Position numbers and translations under genes: made by a program
The notes under the pieces: generated by a model
What the model was told of the DNA's origin: nothing
Seen by the model: only the letters and a program-made list of their open reading frames with translations
The model's database searches: none
In this document: one piece after another, positions 35,131-45,947 of the stretch
Numbering within the stretch: position 1 is the stretch's first letter
Layout of the letters: every line of letters begins with the position of its first letter
Source of the DNA: Actinomycetes bacterium
GTDB taxonomy: Bacteria > Actinomycetota > Acidimicrobiia > Acidimicrobiales > RAAP-2
Assembly (NCBI GenBank): GCA_021827705.1
Contig: JAKAUQ010000029.1
Span: 1-64,000, forward strand
Direction of reading: 5' to 3'
DNA: 64,000 nucleotides

Positions 35131-36534
35131 ATGTCTCGTCGCCGGCGCGCTACCGCGAGCGTGAGCGCGCCCCGGCGACCCTCGCGCTCCGCGGAGCTCA
35201 CGCTGCTCATCTTGGCCTGGATCGTGGTGACGGCGTTCTACGCCCTGGCCTGGGTGGGGGCGGTCGGCCACCTGCCCCCGCGCCTGTGGGCGTTCCTGGC
35301 CGGCCTGATCGCCATCTCGCTGGGCATGCACGTGGCGGTGCGTCGCCTCGCGCCAAGCTCTTCCCAGGTGCTCGTGCCCATCGCGACCCTGCTCAACGGG
35401 ATCGGCTACGTGGAGATCGCCCGCTGGGACCCGACCGAGGCCGCCTACCAGTCGCTGTGGTTCCTGGTGAGCGGCGTGGCCCTGGTGATCACCCTGGCCG
35501 TGGTGCGCCGGATCCGGGACCTGGACCGCTACCGCTACCTGACCCTGCTGGTGGCTGGCGGCCTCCTGCTGCTGCCCCTGGTTCCGGGCCTCGGCATCTC
35601 GGTGGGCGGGGCGCGCCTGTGGATCGGTCTGGGGCCGATCTCGTTCCAGCCCATCGAGGTGGCCAAGATCCTCCTGGTCTTCTTCTTCGCCTCCTACTTC
35701 GCGGCCCAGGCGCCGATGCTGTCCACGCCGACCCAGCGCATCGGCCACCACCTGGTCGTTCCCCCCCGCGCCCTGCTCCCCGTCCTGATCGCCTGGGGAT
35801 TCGCCATCGCCGTCTTGGGTGTGGAGGACGACATCGGCTTCGCCATGCTGCTGTTCGCGCTGTTCATGGCGATGCTCTGGCTGAGCACCGGACGCCTGAC
35901 CTACATCGCCTTGGGCGTGGGGCTCTTCGCCCTGGGTGCCGCCATCGCGGCGCGCTACTTCAGCCAGGTGCACGTCCGCGTCAGCCTGTGGCTCGACCCG
36001 TGGTCGGCGGCCAACTTCTCTTTCTCCCACCAGCTCGCCTACGGCTGGTTCTCCCTGGCCGCCGGCGGCGTCTTGGGCACGGGTCTGGGCCTCGGCCAGT
36101 CGGGCACCATCCCCGAGGTGACCTCGGACATGATCTTCGCGGCCATTGGCGAGGAGCTGGGGCTGCTCGGCATCATTGCGGTGCTCGGCCTGTTCGTCTT
36201 GTTCATCGGCGAGGGCTTCCGCATCGCCCAGCGCGCCCGCACCACCTACGTGCGCCTGGCCGCGGCGGGGCTGACCACCGTCATCGGTCTGCAGGCCTTC
36301 TTCATCGCGGCTGGCGTCTTGCGCATTTTGCCCTTCACCGGCATCACGCTGCCCTTCATGGCCTACGGCGGCTCGTCGCTGGTGGCCAACTACATCATCG
36401 TCGCCCTGCTGTTGCGGATCTCGGACGAGAACGCCGCGCCGCGCGGCGGCGGCGAGCTGCGCCGGGTCCCTCAGGTTGGGTCGGCGGCCGACAGCACCTC
36501 GGCCTCGCACAGCACCGGCGCCACCACCGGCTGA
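35131..36534 (+). CDS. SEDS-family peptidoglycan glycosyltransferase (FtsW/RodA/SpoVE)
   Basis: A 467-residue protein with about twelve membrane helices. SEDS enzymes polymerise lipid II glycan strands together with a class B PBP. Family marks are WIGLGPISFQPIEVAKILLV near residue 170, AIGEELGLLGIIAVL near residue 340, and the C-terminal ITLPFMAYGGSSLVANY. The usual PDLGT motif appears as VEDDIGFAMLL; the key Asp is kept and this resembles other actinobacterial RodA proteins. ATG 35131 is 6 nt after TACTCT. A second SEDS gene is 0.5 kb away on the opposite strand. No PBP adjoins. The 3' end overlaps the BFN gene by 64 nt. Confidence 0.88.
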   Translation: MSRRRRATASVSAPRRPSRSAELTLLILAWIVVTAFYALAWVGAVGHLPPRLWAFLAGLIAISLGMHVAVRRLAPSSSQVLVPIATLLNGIGYVEIARWDPTEAAYQSLWFLVSGVALVITLAVVRRIRDLDRYRYLTLLVAGGLLLLPLVPGLGISVGGARLWIGLGPISFQPIEVAKILLVFFFASYFAAQAPMLSTPTQRIGHHLVVPPRALLPVLIAWGFAIAVLGVEDDIGFAMLLFALFMAMLWLSTGRLTYIALGVGLFALGAAIAARYFSQVHVRVSLWLDPWSAANFSFSHQLAYGWFSLAAGGVLGTGLGLGQSGTIPEVTSDMIFAAIGEELGLLGIIAVLGLFVLFIGEGFRIAQRARTTYVRLAAAGLTTVIGLQAFFIAAGVLRILPFTGITLPFMAYGGSSLVANYIIVALLLRISDENAAPRGGGELRRVPQVGSAADSTSASHSTGATTG

Positions 36535-37046
36535 CGCAGGGCCAAGATCAGCGCGTCGCTGACCCGGCAGTCGATGACGCGGCGGCCCCGCGGCGTCATC
36601 AGCACCAGCTCACCGAAGAACACGCCGTTCTCGACCCGCGCGATGCGCGCGGCCACCATCTCGCCGCGCAGCTCGCCCAGGACCGTGGTGAACAGCTCGT
36701 GGGTGCTCGGCCGGCGACCCACCCGGTTCTCCAGGGCGTTGGCCAGGGCGACGGCCTCGGGCAGCGCGATGGGCACCTCGAGGCTCCGGTAGGGGGCCTC
36801 GGCCTCCAGCAGGCGCACCACGGGGGCGGCCTCGCCCAGGTCGTAGGTGACCGACTCGACGGTCATGACGACGTTGGGGACCCCCGCGTCGCTGGCCGCG
36901 CGCGCCGGGGCCCCGGCCTCACCGGCCGCCTGCTCGGTGCTCTCGCCCCCCTCGGCGACCGCGGACCCCACGATCTGGGGCCCCGACTCGTCGGGCACCA
37001 CCGGGGCCGCCTCGGGGGCCGCAGGCTCGGGAGGGGGCATGCTCAC
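36471..37046 (-). CDS. BFN-domain (bifunctional nuclease family) protein
   Basis: A 191-residue protein with a Pro/Ala/Glu-rich, probably disordered N-terminus (about 1-65) and a BFN (DUF151) domain: VPIALPEAVALANALENRVG, THELFTTVLGELRGEMVAARI and GRRVIDCRVSDALILALRQP. Plant BFN proteins have nuclease activity; the role of bacterial members is unsettled. GTG 37046 overlaps the rodA stop (GTGA), making it the last gene of alaS-ruvX-mltG-aroE-rodA. The track start at 37196 is a rodA shadow. Confidence 0.82.
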   Translation of the reverse strand: MSMPPPEPAAPEAAPVVPDESGPQIVGSAVAEGGESTEQAAGEAGAPARAASDAGVPNVVMTVESVTYDLGEAAPVVRLLEAEAPYRSLEVPIALPEAVALANALENRVGRRPSTHELFTTVLGELRGEMVAARIARVENGVFFGELVLMTPRGRRVIDCRVSDALILALRQPVVAPVLCEAEVLSAADPT

Positions 37047-38188
37047 GGGCTCATCCCCCGCCGCCGTGACACCGCGAGGACCAGCCCGCCCGCCGCGTAG
37101 AAGACCAGCACCGACGATCCCCCGTAGCTGAGCAGCGGCAGCGGGATGCCGGTGATGGGCATGATCCCCATGGTCATGCCGATGTTCTCGAAGCACGAGA
37201 AGGCGAAGAAGATGAACACGCCGAGGCCCAGCACCCGGCCCATGGTGTCGCGTGCGGTCTGGCCGACGCGAAACATCCGGAAGGCCACGAAAGCCAGCAG
37301 CAGGATGATCAGGGACGAGCCCACGAAGCCCAGCTGCTCGCCGATGGCCGTGAAGATGAAGTCGGTGCGCTGCTCGGGCACGTAGCCGAGCACCGTCTGG
37401 AGTCCGCGGAACAGGCCGGCGCCCGTCAGGCCGCCCGAGCCGATCGCGCTCTTGGCGTTGGAGACTTCGTAGACCAGCGGCGCCAGGGCCGGGTTGGTCG
37501 AGTTCTGGTTGAGGAACGAGATGAAGCGGTCGACCTGGTACTTGTGCAGCAGGTCGAAGTAGATGGCCCCGGCCACACCGGCCGAGCCGGCCACGGCCAG
37601 GGCGGTCATCAGGCGCGGGGGCACGCCGGCGATCACCATCATGGCGGCCACCACCAGCACGATGATGATCCCGGTGCCCAGGTCGGGCTGCAGCACGATG
37701 AGGCCCAGGGGAACAGCCCCCATCAGCAAGATCCGCACCACGTCGTACATGGTCAGGCCGTCGGAGCGCCGGTGGGCGTAGGTCGCGATCGCCACGATGA
37801 GCACCAGCACGGTGAACTCGCTCGGCTGGACCTGGACGAAGCCCAGGTTGTACCAGCGCTGGGCCCCCAGGGCGCTGGAGCCCGCGACGAACACGCCGGC
37901 CAGGCCGAGCAGGGCCAGCACGTAGAGCGGGGTGGCCACCAGCTCGAGGCGCCGGTAGTCGATCCGCGAGAGCAGCGTCATCACCACGATGCCGGCCACC
38001 ACGAAGATGCCCTGGCGCTCCAGGTAGTAGTGCGGGCTGAAGCCGGCATTGACCAGCGCCTGGCGCGTGGCCGAGTAGATCATCCCGTCGCCGACCAGGC
38101 CGAGCAGGATCATCCCGGCAAAGAGGCTGTAGTCGAAGCCGTCGCGGGACCGGGTGCGCTCCAGGACCGCCGCGATCGCGTCGCTCAC
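37043..38188 (-). CDS. rodA: Rod shape-determining SEDS protein RodA
   Basis: A 381-residue SEDS glycosyltransferase with about ten membrane helices. Canonical motifs are present: ALGAQRWYNLGFVQVQPSEF near residue 105, VLQPDLGTGIIIVLVVAAMM with the catalytic Asp near residue 160, the long extracellular loop near 200-270 (GLFRGLQTVLGYVPEQRTDF), and GIPLPLLSYGGSSVLVFY at the end. It matches RodA more closely than the divergent paralogue at 35 kb. GTG 38188 overlaps the aroE stop (GTGA). mltG two genes upstream also acts on peptidoglycan. Confidence 0.9.
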   Translation of the reverse strand: MSDAIAAVLERTRSRDGFDYSLFAGMILLGLVGDGMIYSATRQALVNAGFSPHYYLERQGIFVVAGIVVMTLLSRIDYRRLELVATPLYVLALLGLAGVFVAGSSALGAQRWYNLGFVQVQPSEFTVLVLIVAIATYAHRRSDGLTMYDVVRILLMGAVPLGLIVLQPDLGTGIIIVLVVAAMMVIAGVPPRLMTALAVAGSAGVAGAIYFDLLHKYQVDRFISFLNQNSTNPALAPLVYEVSNAKSAIGSGGLTGAGLFRGLQTVLGYVPEQRTDFIFTAIGEQLGFVGSSLIILLLAFVAFRMFRVGQTARDTMGRVLGLGVFIFFAFSCFENIGMTMGIMPITGIPLPLLSYGGSSVLVFYAAGGLVLAVSRRRGMSP

Positions 38189-38946
38189 CCCAGCACCTCG
38201 ACCAGGGCGGCCCCGTCGATGGGCACCGAGAACCACCACGCCATCTGGCGCGCGCCTTGATGGGCCAGCATCGGCAGTCCGTTCATCGTGATCCAGTGGT
38301 GTCGCTCGTGGTGGGCCAGCCAGGCCGAGACGCGCGGCTCATACGTTATATCGACCGCCACGGCACCGGGGCCCGCCACTCTCACGGCCGGCTGGTCGCG
38401 GCGCTCAGCGACCGGCACCGTGTTGATGACCAGGTCGAGCGCCTCGCCCGGTGCCAGGGTCCCCACGCCGGGATACCTCGCGGCCAGCGCCGCCAGCGCC
38501 GCGGGCCGCCGCGTGGCCACGACCACCTCGCTCCCCGATCCCACCAGGGCATCCACGATCGACCAGGCGGCTCCCCCGGCCCCCAAGACGGCGGCCCGCC
38601 GCCCCGCGGGCTGCCAGCCCACCGCCGCCAGGGCGTCGAGCAGCCCGCGACCGTCGGTGTTGGCCCCCCGCACGCGGCCCGCCGTCCGCACCAGGGAGTT
38701 CACCCGACCGGTGCGGGTCGCCACCTCGTCGAGGTCATCGCACAGCCGCGCCGCCAGCGCCTTGAGCGGCATGGTCACCGACAGGGCGTCAAAGTCCCCC
38801 AGGACCGCAGTGAGGGCCTCAAGGTCGACGACGTCCACGGCGCGCGACGTGCCCACCAGGCCCGCCTGGGCCAGCCCAGCGCGGTGGAGGCGAGGGGACA
38901 GCGAGTGGCCCACCGGATGGCCGACGACCCCGAGACGCCAGTTCAC
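38185..38946 (-). CDS. aroE: Shikimate dehydrogenase
   Basis: A 253-residue NADP-dependent enzyme reducing 3-dehydroshikimate to shikimate. Substrate-binding GHSLSPRLHRAGL at the N-terminus, SVTMPLKALAARLCDD with the catalytic Lys near residue 60, GANTDGRGLLDAL, cofactor loop VLGAGGAAWSIVDAL near residue 120, and NGLPMLAHQGARQM at the end. GTG 38946 overlaps the mltG stop (GTGA); the 580-residue track ORF is a fusion with an mltG shadow frame. The position after mltG and ruvX is the same as in mycobacteria. Confidence 0.93.
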   Translation of the reverse strand: MNWRLGVVGHPVGHSLSPRLHRAGLAQAGLVGTSRAVDVVDLEALTAVLGDFDALSVTMPLKALAARLCDDLDEVATRTGRVNSLVRTAGRVRGANTDGRGLLDALAAVGWQPAGRRAAVLGAGGAAWSIVDALVGSGSEVVVATRRPAALAALAARYPGVGTLAPGEALDLVINTVPVAERRDQPAVRVAGPGAVAVDITYEPRVSAWLAHHERHHWITMNGLPMLAHQGARQMAWWFSVPIDGAALVEVLG

Positions 38947-39938
38947 GGCAGTCCCCGGGCGGCCGCCAGGCGCTCGTTGGCCAGCTGCTGGGCGAAGGTC
39001 ACCGCGAAGGCCTCGGTGCCCGCGGCGTCGATCACCGTGAAGTAGCGCCACGGCCCGGGGGGCGCGTGCAGCACGGCGCGCAGGGCCGTGGCCGACACCG
39101 TGCAGATCGGGGTCGGCGTCAGGCCCGACACCAGGTACGTGTTGTAGGGCGAGCGCGTCTCGAGCATGGCGTGGGTGACGATGCCGCCATCGCGGCCTAG
39201 CGCGTAGAGCACCGTGGCGTCCATCTGGAGCGGGCCCCCCAGGGCCAGACGGTTCAGGATCACGCGGGCCACCCGGGGCATGTTGCGCGCGAAGTAGCCC
39301 TCCTTCTGGACAATCGAGGCGGCCGTGAGGATCTGGTAGGCGTCGAGGCCCGCTACCGTGCTCGTGCCCCTCAACCCGACGGCCGCCGCCTCGGCAGCAA
39401 AGGAGTCGCGCATCTGGGCCACCAGCTGGGCGGCGCTCTCGGGGGCCACGATGGTGTAGGTCCCCGGGCCGATCATCCCCTCCAGCGAGCGCGTCGCGCC
39501 CCAGGGATGGCTGGCCAGGGCGGCCCCCAGCGCCTGGGTGAAGGCCGTCGCGAACGTCGCGCCCTCCACGGCGCCAACCGCGTGGGTGACCTCGCCCAGG
39601 GTCTCGCCCACGCTCACGGTGACCCGCGGGGCGCCGAGGACTCCCATCACGGCGGCGAACGACGAGCGCTGGCGCAGCCGGTAGCTCCCCGGCAGCACCA
39701 CCGGCGCGCCAAAGACCGCCGCGTCGATGCGGAAGGCCAGCGGGCTGGCGATGACCCCCTGGGCGTGCAACTCGCTGCCGATGGTGCTCAACGAGTCCCC
39801 GGGCTTCACGACGACCGTCACCACGCGACCGGGGCTGGCCAGCGGATCGGCCTGCAGCCAGAACCACAGCGACCCGCCGCCGGCCACCACGACGAAGGCC
39901 ACCAGGGCGCTGGCCCACCCGCGCCACCTAGCGCGCAC
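38943..39938 (-). CDS. mltG: Endolytic murein transglycosylase (MltG/YceG family)
   Basis: A 331-residue protein anchored by one N-terminal helix (about 8-28) with its body outside. A LysM-like region (VVKPGDSLSTIGSELHAQGV) is followed by the YceG domain: SLEGMIGPGTYTI near residue 150, AASIVQKEGYFARNMPRVAR with the conserved Glu near residue 220, LQMDATVLYALG, and SPYNTYLVSGLTPTPI. MltG cuts nascent glycan strands and sets their length. The GTG at 39938 overlaps the ruvX end by 11 nt. Confidence 0.9.
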   Translation of the reverse strand: MRARWRGWASALVAFVVVAGGGSLWFWLQADPLASPGRVVTVVVKPGDSLSTIGSELHAQGVIASPLAFRIDAAVFGAPVVLPGSYRLRQRSSFAAVMGVLGAPRVTVSVGETLGEVTHAVGAVEGATFATAFTQALGAALASHPWGATRSLEGMIGPGTYTIVAPESAAQLVAQMRDSFAAEAAAVGLRGTSTVAGLDAYQILTAASIVQKEGYFARNMPRVARVILNRLALGGPLQMDATVLYALGRDGGIVTHAMLETRSPYNTYLVSGLTPTPICTVSATALRAVLHAPPGPWRYFTVIDAAGTEAFAVTFAQQLANERLAAARGLP

Positions 39939-40343
39939 GCAGGGCCTCGAGGTAGTGCTCCAGGAGCACGGTGGCGGCCGCCGAGTCCACCCGCTCGCGG
40001 TGCTCCTCGGCCCGGCGCCCCGCGGCGCGCAGCTGGCGGGTGGCCTGCGCGGTCGTGAGGCGCTCGTCCCACTGCAGCACGGTCGCGTGGGTCAGCGCGG
40101 CGCGCAGCTCGTGGGCCAGCTGGTTGGCTGCCAGGGTGCTGGCGGTCTCGCGCCCGGCCAGGGACACGGGGCGCCCGATGACCACTAGGTCCACGCTCTC
40201 CTCGTCGACCAGGCGCGCGACGGTCGCCACCAGGTCGGGCCCACTGCGCAGCGCGGGTCGCGGGAAGGCCATCGTGCGAGCCGAGTCGCTCACCGCCACG
40301 CCGCAGCGCACCGCCCCGGGGTCCAGCCCGAGGATCCGACCCA

Positions 40344-40344
<1 letters not shown>
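39928..40344 (-). CDS. ruvX: RuvX/YqgF-family RNase H-fold nuclease
   Basis: A 138-residue protein with an RNase H fold: ILGLDPGAVRCGVAVSD holds the first acid, VIGRPVSLAGRE is strand 4, and WDERLTTAQATRQL and ERVDSAAATVLLEHYL carry the remaining acids. YqgF is linked to pre-16S rRNA 5'-end maturation and to Holliday-junction cleavage. ATG 40344 overlaps the alaS stop by one base (TGATG). The order alaS-ruvX-mltG-aroE is conserved in actinobacteria. Confidence 0.9.
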
Positions 40345-42890
<2,546 letters not shown>

Positions 42891-42894
42891 GGGT

Positions 42895-44211
42895 TCACTC
42901 TACCGGCGGGCCCTCGGGCGCCTCGGCCGTGTCGCCCCGGCGCGCGCGCCACCGCGCCGCGGCGGGACCCTCGGCTCCCCGACTCCCGGGACGGTAGAAG
43001 GGGCGCCCGGGGACCTCGTCGGGCAGGTACACCTGCTCGACCCAGCCGCGCGGGTCCTCGTGGGGGTACCGGTAGCCGACCCCGAAGCCCTCACTGGCCG
43101 CACCAGCAAAGCCGCTGGAGCGCAGGTGATCGGGCACCTCGACGGCTCGGGCCCGCACCGCCGCGGTCGCCGCCGCGAGGGCTCGCGTCACCGAGTTGCT
43201 CTTGGGGGCCAGGGCCAGGGCCACCGTGGCGTGAGCCAGGATCAACGCGCCCTCGGGCAGTCCCACCAGCTCGATCGCCCGCGCGGCGGCTTCGGCCACC
43301 ACCAGCGCGTCGGGATCGGCCAGGCCCACGTCCTCACTGGCCAAGATGACCAGGCGGCGCGCCACGAAGCGCGCGCTCTCGCCGCTCTCGAGCATCGTGG
43401 CCAGCCAGTACAGCGCGGCGTCGGGATCCGATCCGCGCACCGACTTGATCAGGGCCGAGACCTGGTCGTAGTGGGTGTCGCGCGACTGGCGCACCAGCCG
43501 CTGGTCTCGCGCCTGGCGCACGTGGCCCGCCTCGACCCGCGTTCCTTGCGCGGCGGCCAGCGTGGCCGCGGCGTCGAGCGTCGTGAGCAGGGCGCGGGCG
43601 TCACCGCTGGCGTAGGCCACCAGCTCGTCCCGCGCGTCCGGGCTCACCGTCACGCCGCGGGCCCCGGCCCCGCGCGCGGCCAGGGCCTCCAGGTCCTCGG
43701 GTGCCAGGGGCCCCAGGCGCCACAGCGTGCAGCGGCTGAGCAGCGGCGCGTTGACCTCGAAGTAGGGGTTCTCGGTGGTGGCGCCGAGCAGCACGATGTC
43801 CCCCCGCTCGACGGCGGGCAGCAAGAGGTCCTGCTGGGCCCGGTTGAAGCGATGGATCTCGTCGATGAACAGTGCCGTAGCCGCCCCGGTCTCGCCCAGG
43901 CGTCGTCGGGCTTGGTCGATTTCCTCGCGCACGTCGCGCACGCCACTGGACACCGCCGACAGGGCCACCAGCTCGTAGCCCGCCCCCGCCGCCAGGAGCC
44001 GGGCCAGCGTCGTCTTGCCGCTGCCCGCGGGGCCCCACAGGATCATCGAGGGGAGCCGACCGGCGGCGACCAGCGCGCGCAGGGGTCCGCGGGGCCCGAT
44101 CAGGTGCTGCTGACCCACGACATCGTCGAGGCGCGTCGGCCGGAGCCTCTCGGCCAGGGGCGCGAGCTCGGCCCGCCGGCGCTCGGCCGCCTCGTCGAAC
44201 AGGGAGCTCAC
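42895..44211 (-). CDS. rarA: Replication-associated recombination protein A (MgsA/WRNIP1 family AAA ATPase)
   Basis: A 438-residue clamp-loader-like ATPase acting at stalled replication forks. LRPTRLDDVVGQQHLIG opens the AAA domain; Walker A is LWGPAGSGKTTLARLLA near residue 60, Walker B LFIDEIHRFNRAQQD near residue 115, sensor 1 GATTENPYFEVN and the Arg finger SRCTLW. The C-terminal tetramerisation domain follows (SALIKSVRGSDPDAALYWLA). GTG 44211 overlaps the aspS stop (GTGA). Confidence 0.93.
   Translation of the reverse strand: MSSLFDEAAERRRAELAPLAERLRPTRLDDVVGQQHLIGPRGPLRALVAAGRLPSMILWGPAGSGKTTLARLLAAGAGYELVALSAVSSGVRDVREEIDQARRRLGETGAATALFIDEIHRFNRAQQDLLLPAVERGDIVLLGATTENPYFEVNAPLLSRCTLWRLGPLAPEDLEALAARGAGARGVTVSPDARDELVAYASGDARALLTTLDAAATLAAAQGTRVEAGHVRQARDQRLVRQSRDTHYDQVSALIKSVRGSDPDAALYWLATMLESGESARFVARRLVILASEDVGLADPDALVVAEAAARAIELVGLPEGALILAHATVALALAPKSNSVTRALAAATAAVRARAVEVPDHLRSSGFAGAASEGFGVGYRYPHEDPRGWVEQVYLPDEVPGRPFYRPGSRGAEGPAAARWRARRGDTAEAPEGPPVE
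42897..42902 (-). promoter_or_regulatory. Putative -10 box (TAGAGT) of the alaS operon
   Basis: TAGAGT on the minus strand ends 6 nt before the alaS GTG and overlaps the rarA stop codon region. Confidence 0.5.
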
Positions 44212-45947
44212 GCCGGGGGCCGAACCGCCCCGAGTCGCAGTTCGCGCAGCTGGCGCGCGGTGATCCCCTTGGGCGCCCCGGTCATGAGGTCGGTGCCCGA
44301 CTGGGTCTTCGGGAAGGCGATGACCTCGCGAATGTTCTCCTCACCCACCAAGATGGCGGTCAGGCGGTCGATCCCGAAGGCGAACCCCGCGTGGGGCGGC
44401 GCCCCGTAGCGGAAGGCCCCCAGCAGGAACCCGAAGCGCGAGGCGGCCTCCTCCTCGCCGATACCCAGAGCCCGAAAGACCCGTGACTGGATGTCGGCCC
44501 GGTGGATGCGCACCGACCCGCTGCCCAGCTCCCAACCGTTCAGCACCAAGTCGTAGGCCTGCGAGCGCACGCTGAGAGGGTCGCTCTCCAGGCGCTCGAG
44601 GTCCTCGGGCAGCGGCATGGTGAAGGGGTGGTGCGCCGCCACCAGGTCACCGTCCTCGTCGAAGCCTTCGAACAGGGGGAACTCGGTCACCCACAAGTAG
44701 CGGTACGGGCCGGCCCCCACCGGGGGCGCCCCCAGGCTCACGCGCAGCGCTCCCAGCACCCGGCAGGCGCGGTCGTGCTCGTCGGCCACGACCAGCACCA
44801 GGTCGCCCGCCCCGGCACCGTCCAGCGTCGCCACGGCCGCCGACTCGTCGGGGCTGAGGTGCCGGGCCAGAGGCGACTCCAGGCCCGAGGCGGTGACCCG
44901 GAACCAGGCCAGCCCCTTGGCTCCCAGGGCCCGGGCCTGCTCTGTCAGCGCGTCCAGGCGGCTCCGGGTCATCTCGGCCCCCCCCGGCACGCGCAGGGCC
45001 TTGACGCTGGGCGCAACCAGCGCCTGCACGGCGGTGGTGGCGAAGGCGGTCGTGAGGTCGCCAATCTCCATACCGAAGCGCAGGTCCGGCTTGTCGGTAC
45101 CGTAGCGGTCCAGGGCCTCGGCCCAGGTCATGGTCACGATCTCGTCGGGGGTCTCCCCGGTCACCGCCGCCGCGGCGGCGGCCACGGCCTGGGAGACGAA
45201 GCGGACCACGTCGGTCTGCGTGACGAAGCTCGCCTCGACGTCGAGCTGGGTGAACTCGAACTGCCGGTCGGCCCGCAGGTCCTCGTCGCGCAGGCAGCGC
45301 GCGATCTGGTAGTAGCGGTCGAACCCGCCCACCATCAGCAGCTGCTTGGCGATCTGGGGGCTCTGGGGCAGCACGTAGAACTCACCGGGGTGGAGTCGCG
45401 AGGGCACGACGAACTCCCGGGCGCCCTCCGGCGTGGGCGCCCACAGCAGGGGCGTCTCGATCTCGCAGAATCCCTGGGCGTCCAGGGCGGCCCGCAGCGC
45501 CCGGTTGATCGTGGCGCGCACCCGCAAGTTGCGCTGCATCGGCTCACGGCGCAGGTCGAGGTAGCGGTAGCGCAGGCGTACCGCCTCGTCGATCTCGACG
45601 CGCTCGTCGAGCGGGAACGGCGGCGGTTCGGCGGCGTTCAGGACCTCGACGTCGCAGTCGGTCAACTCGACCAGACCCGTCGCCAGGCGCTCATTGGCGG
45701 TGCCCGCGGGGCGCCGCGAGACGGTCCCGGTCACCCGCACGACGAACTCCGGCCGCACCTCGACGGTCCCGGGGACCACCGCCTGGACGACACCCGTCCA
45801 GTCGCGCACGTCGACGAAGACCAGGTGCTCGCCGTGCTCGCGCCGCTTGGCGACCCACCCGCAGACACTCACGCGGCGCCCTTCCTGCTCGACGCCCACG
45901 TGACCGCACTGCAGGTCCCGCAGGCTCGTCGCTTCGTAAGAACTCAT
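44208..45947 (-). CDS. aspS: Aspartate-tRNA ligase
   Basis: A 579-residue bacterial-type class IIb synthetase. N-terminal OB-fold anticodon domain (GWVAKRREHGEHLVFVDVRD), motif 2 in YYQIARCLRDEDLRADRQ near residue 220, a GAD insertion domain about 285-420, and motif 3 GFAFGIDRLTAILVGEENIR near the end. Whether it is discriminating, or also charges tRNA-Asn for the amidotransferase route, cannot be decided by eye. ATG 45947 overlaps the hisS stop as ATGA. Confidence 0.96.
   Translation of the reverse strand: MSSYEATSLRDLQCGHVGVEQEGRRVSVCGWVAKRREHGEHLVFVDVRDWTGVVQAVVPGTVEVRPEFVVRVTGTVSRRPAGTANERLATGLVELTDCDVEVLNAAEPPPFPLDERVEIDEAVRLRYRYLDLRREPMQRNLRVRATINRALRAALDAQGFCEIETPLLWAPTPEGAREFVVPSRLHPGEFYVLPQSPQIAKQLLMVGGFDRYYQIARCLRDEDLRADRQFEFTQLDVEASFVTQTDVVRFVSQAVAAAAAAVTGETPDEIVTMTWAEALDRYGTDKPDLRFGMEIGDLTTAFATTAVQALVAPSVKALRVPGGAEMTRSRLDALTEQARALGAKGLAWFRVTASGLESPLARHLSPDESAAVATLDGAGAGDLVLVVADEHDRACRVLGALRVSLGAPPVGAGPYRYLWVTEFPLFEGFDEDGDLVAAHHPFTMPLPEDLERLESDPLSVRSQAYDLVLNGWELGSGSVRIHRADIQSRVFRALGIGEEEAASRFGFLLGAFRYGAPPHAGFAFGIDRLTAILVGEENIREVIAFPKTQSGTDLMTGAPKGITARQLRELRLGAVRPPA

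Noticed and set aside
35286-37100. 604-residue plus-strand ORF over the SEDS and BFN genes
   Set aside because: Low-complexity Arg/Pro/His-rich composition; the alternative frame gives a clean membrane SEDS protein.
39270-39310. MltG Gln in ASIVQKEG where many have Glu as a missing catalytic residue
   Set aside because: The following Glu, which is the more conserved one, is present; Gln at the first position is common.
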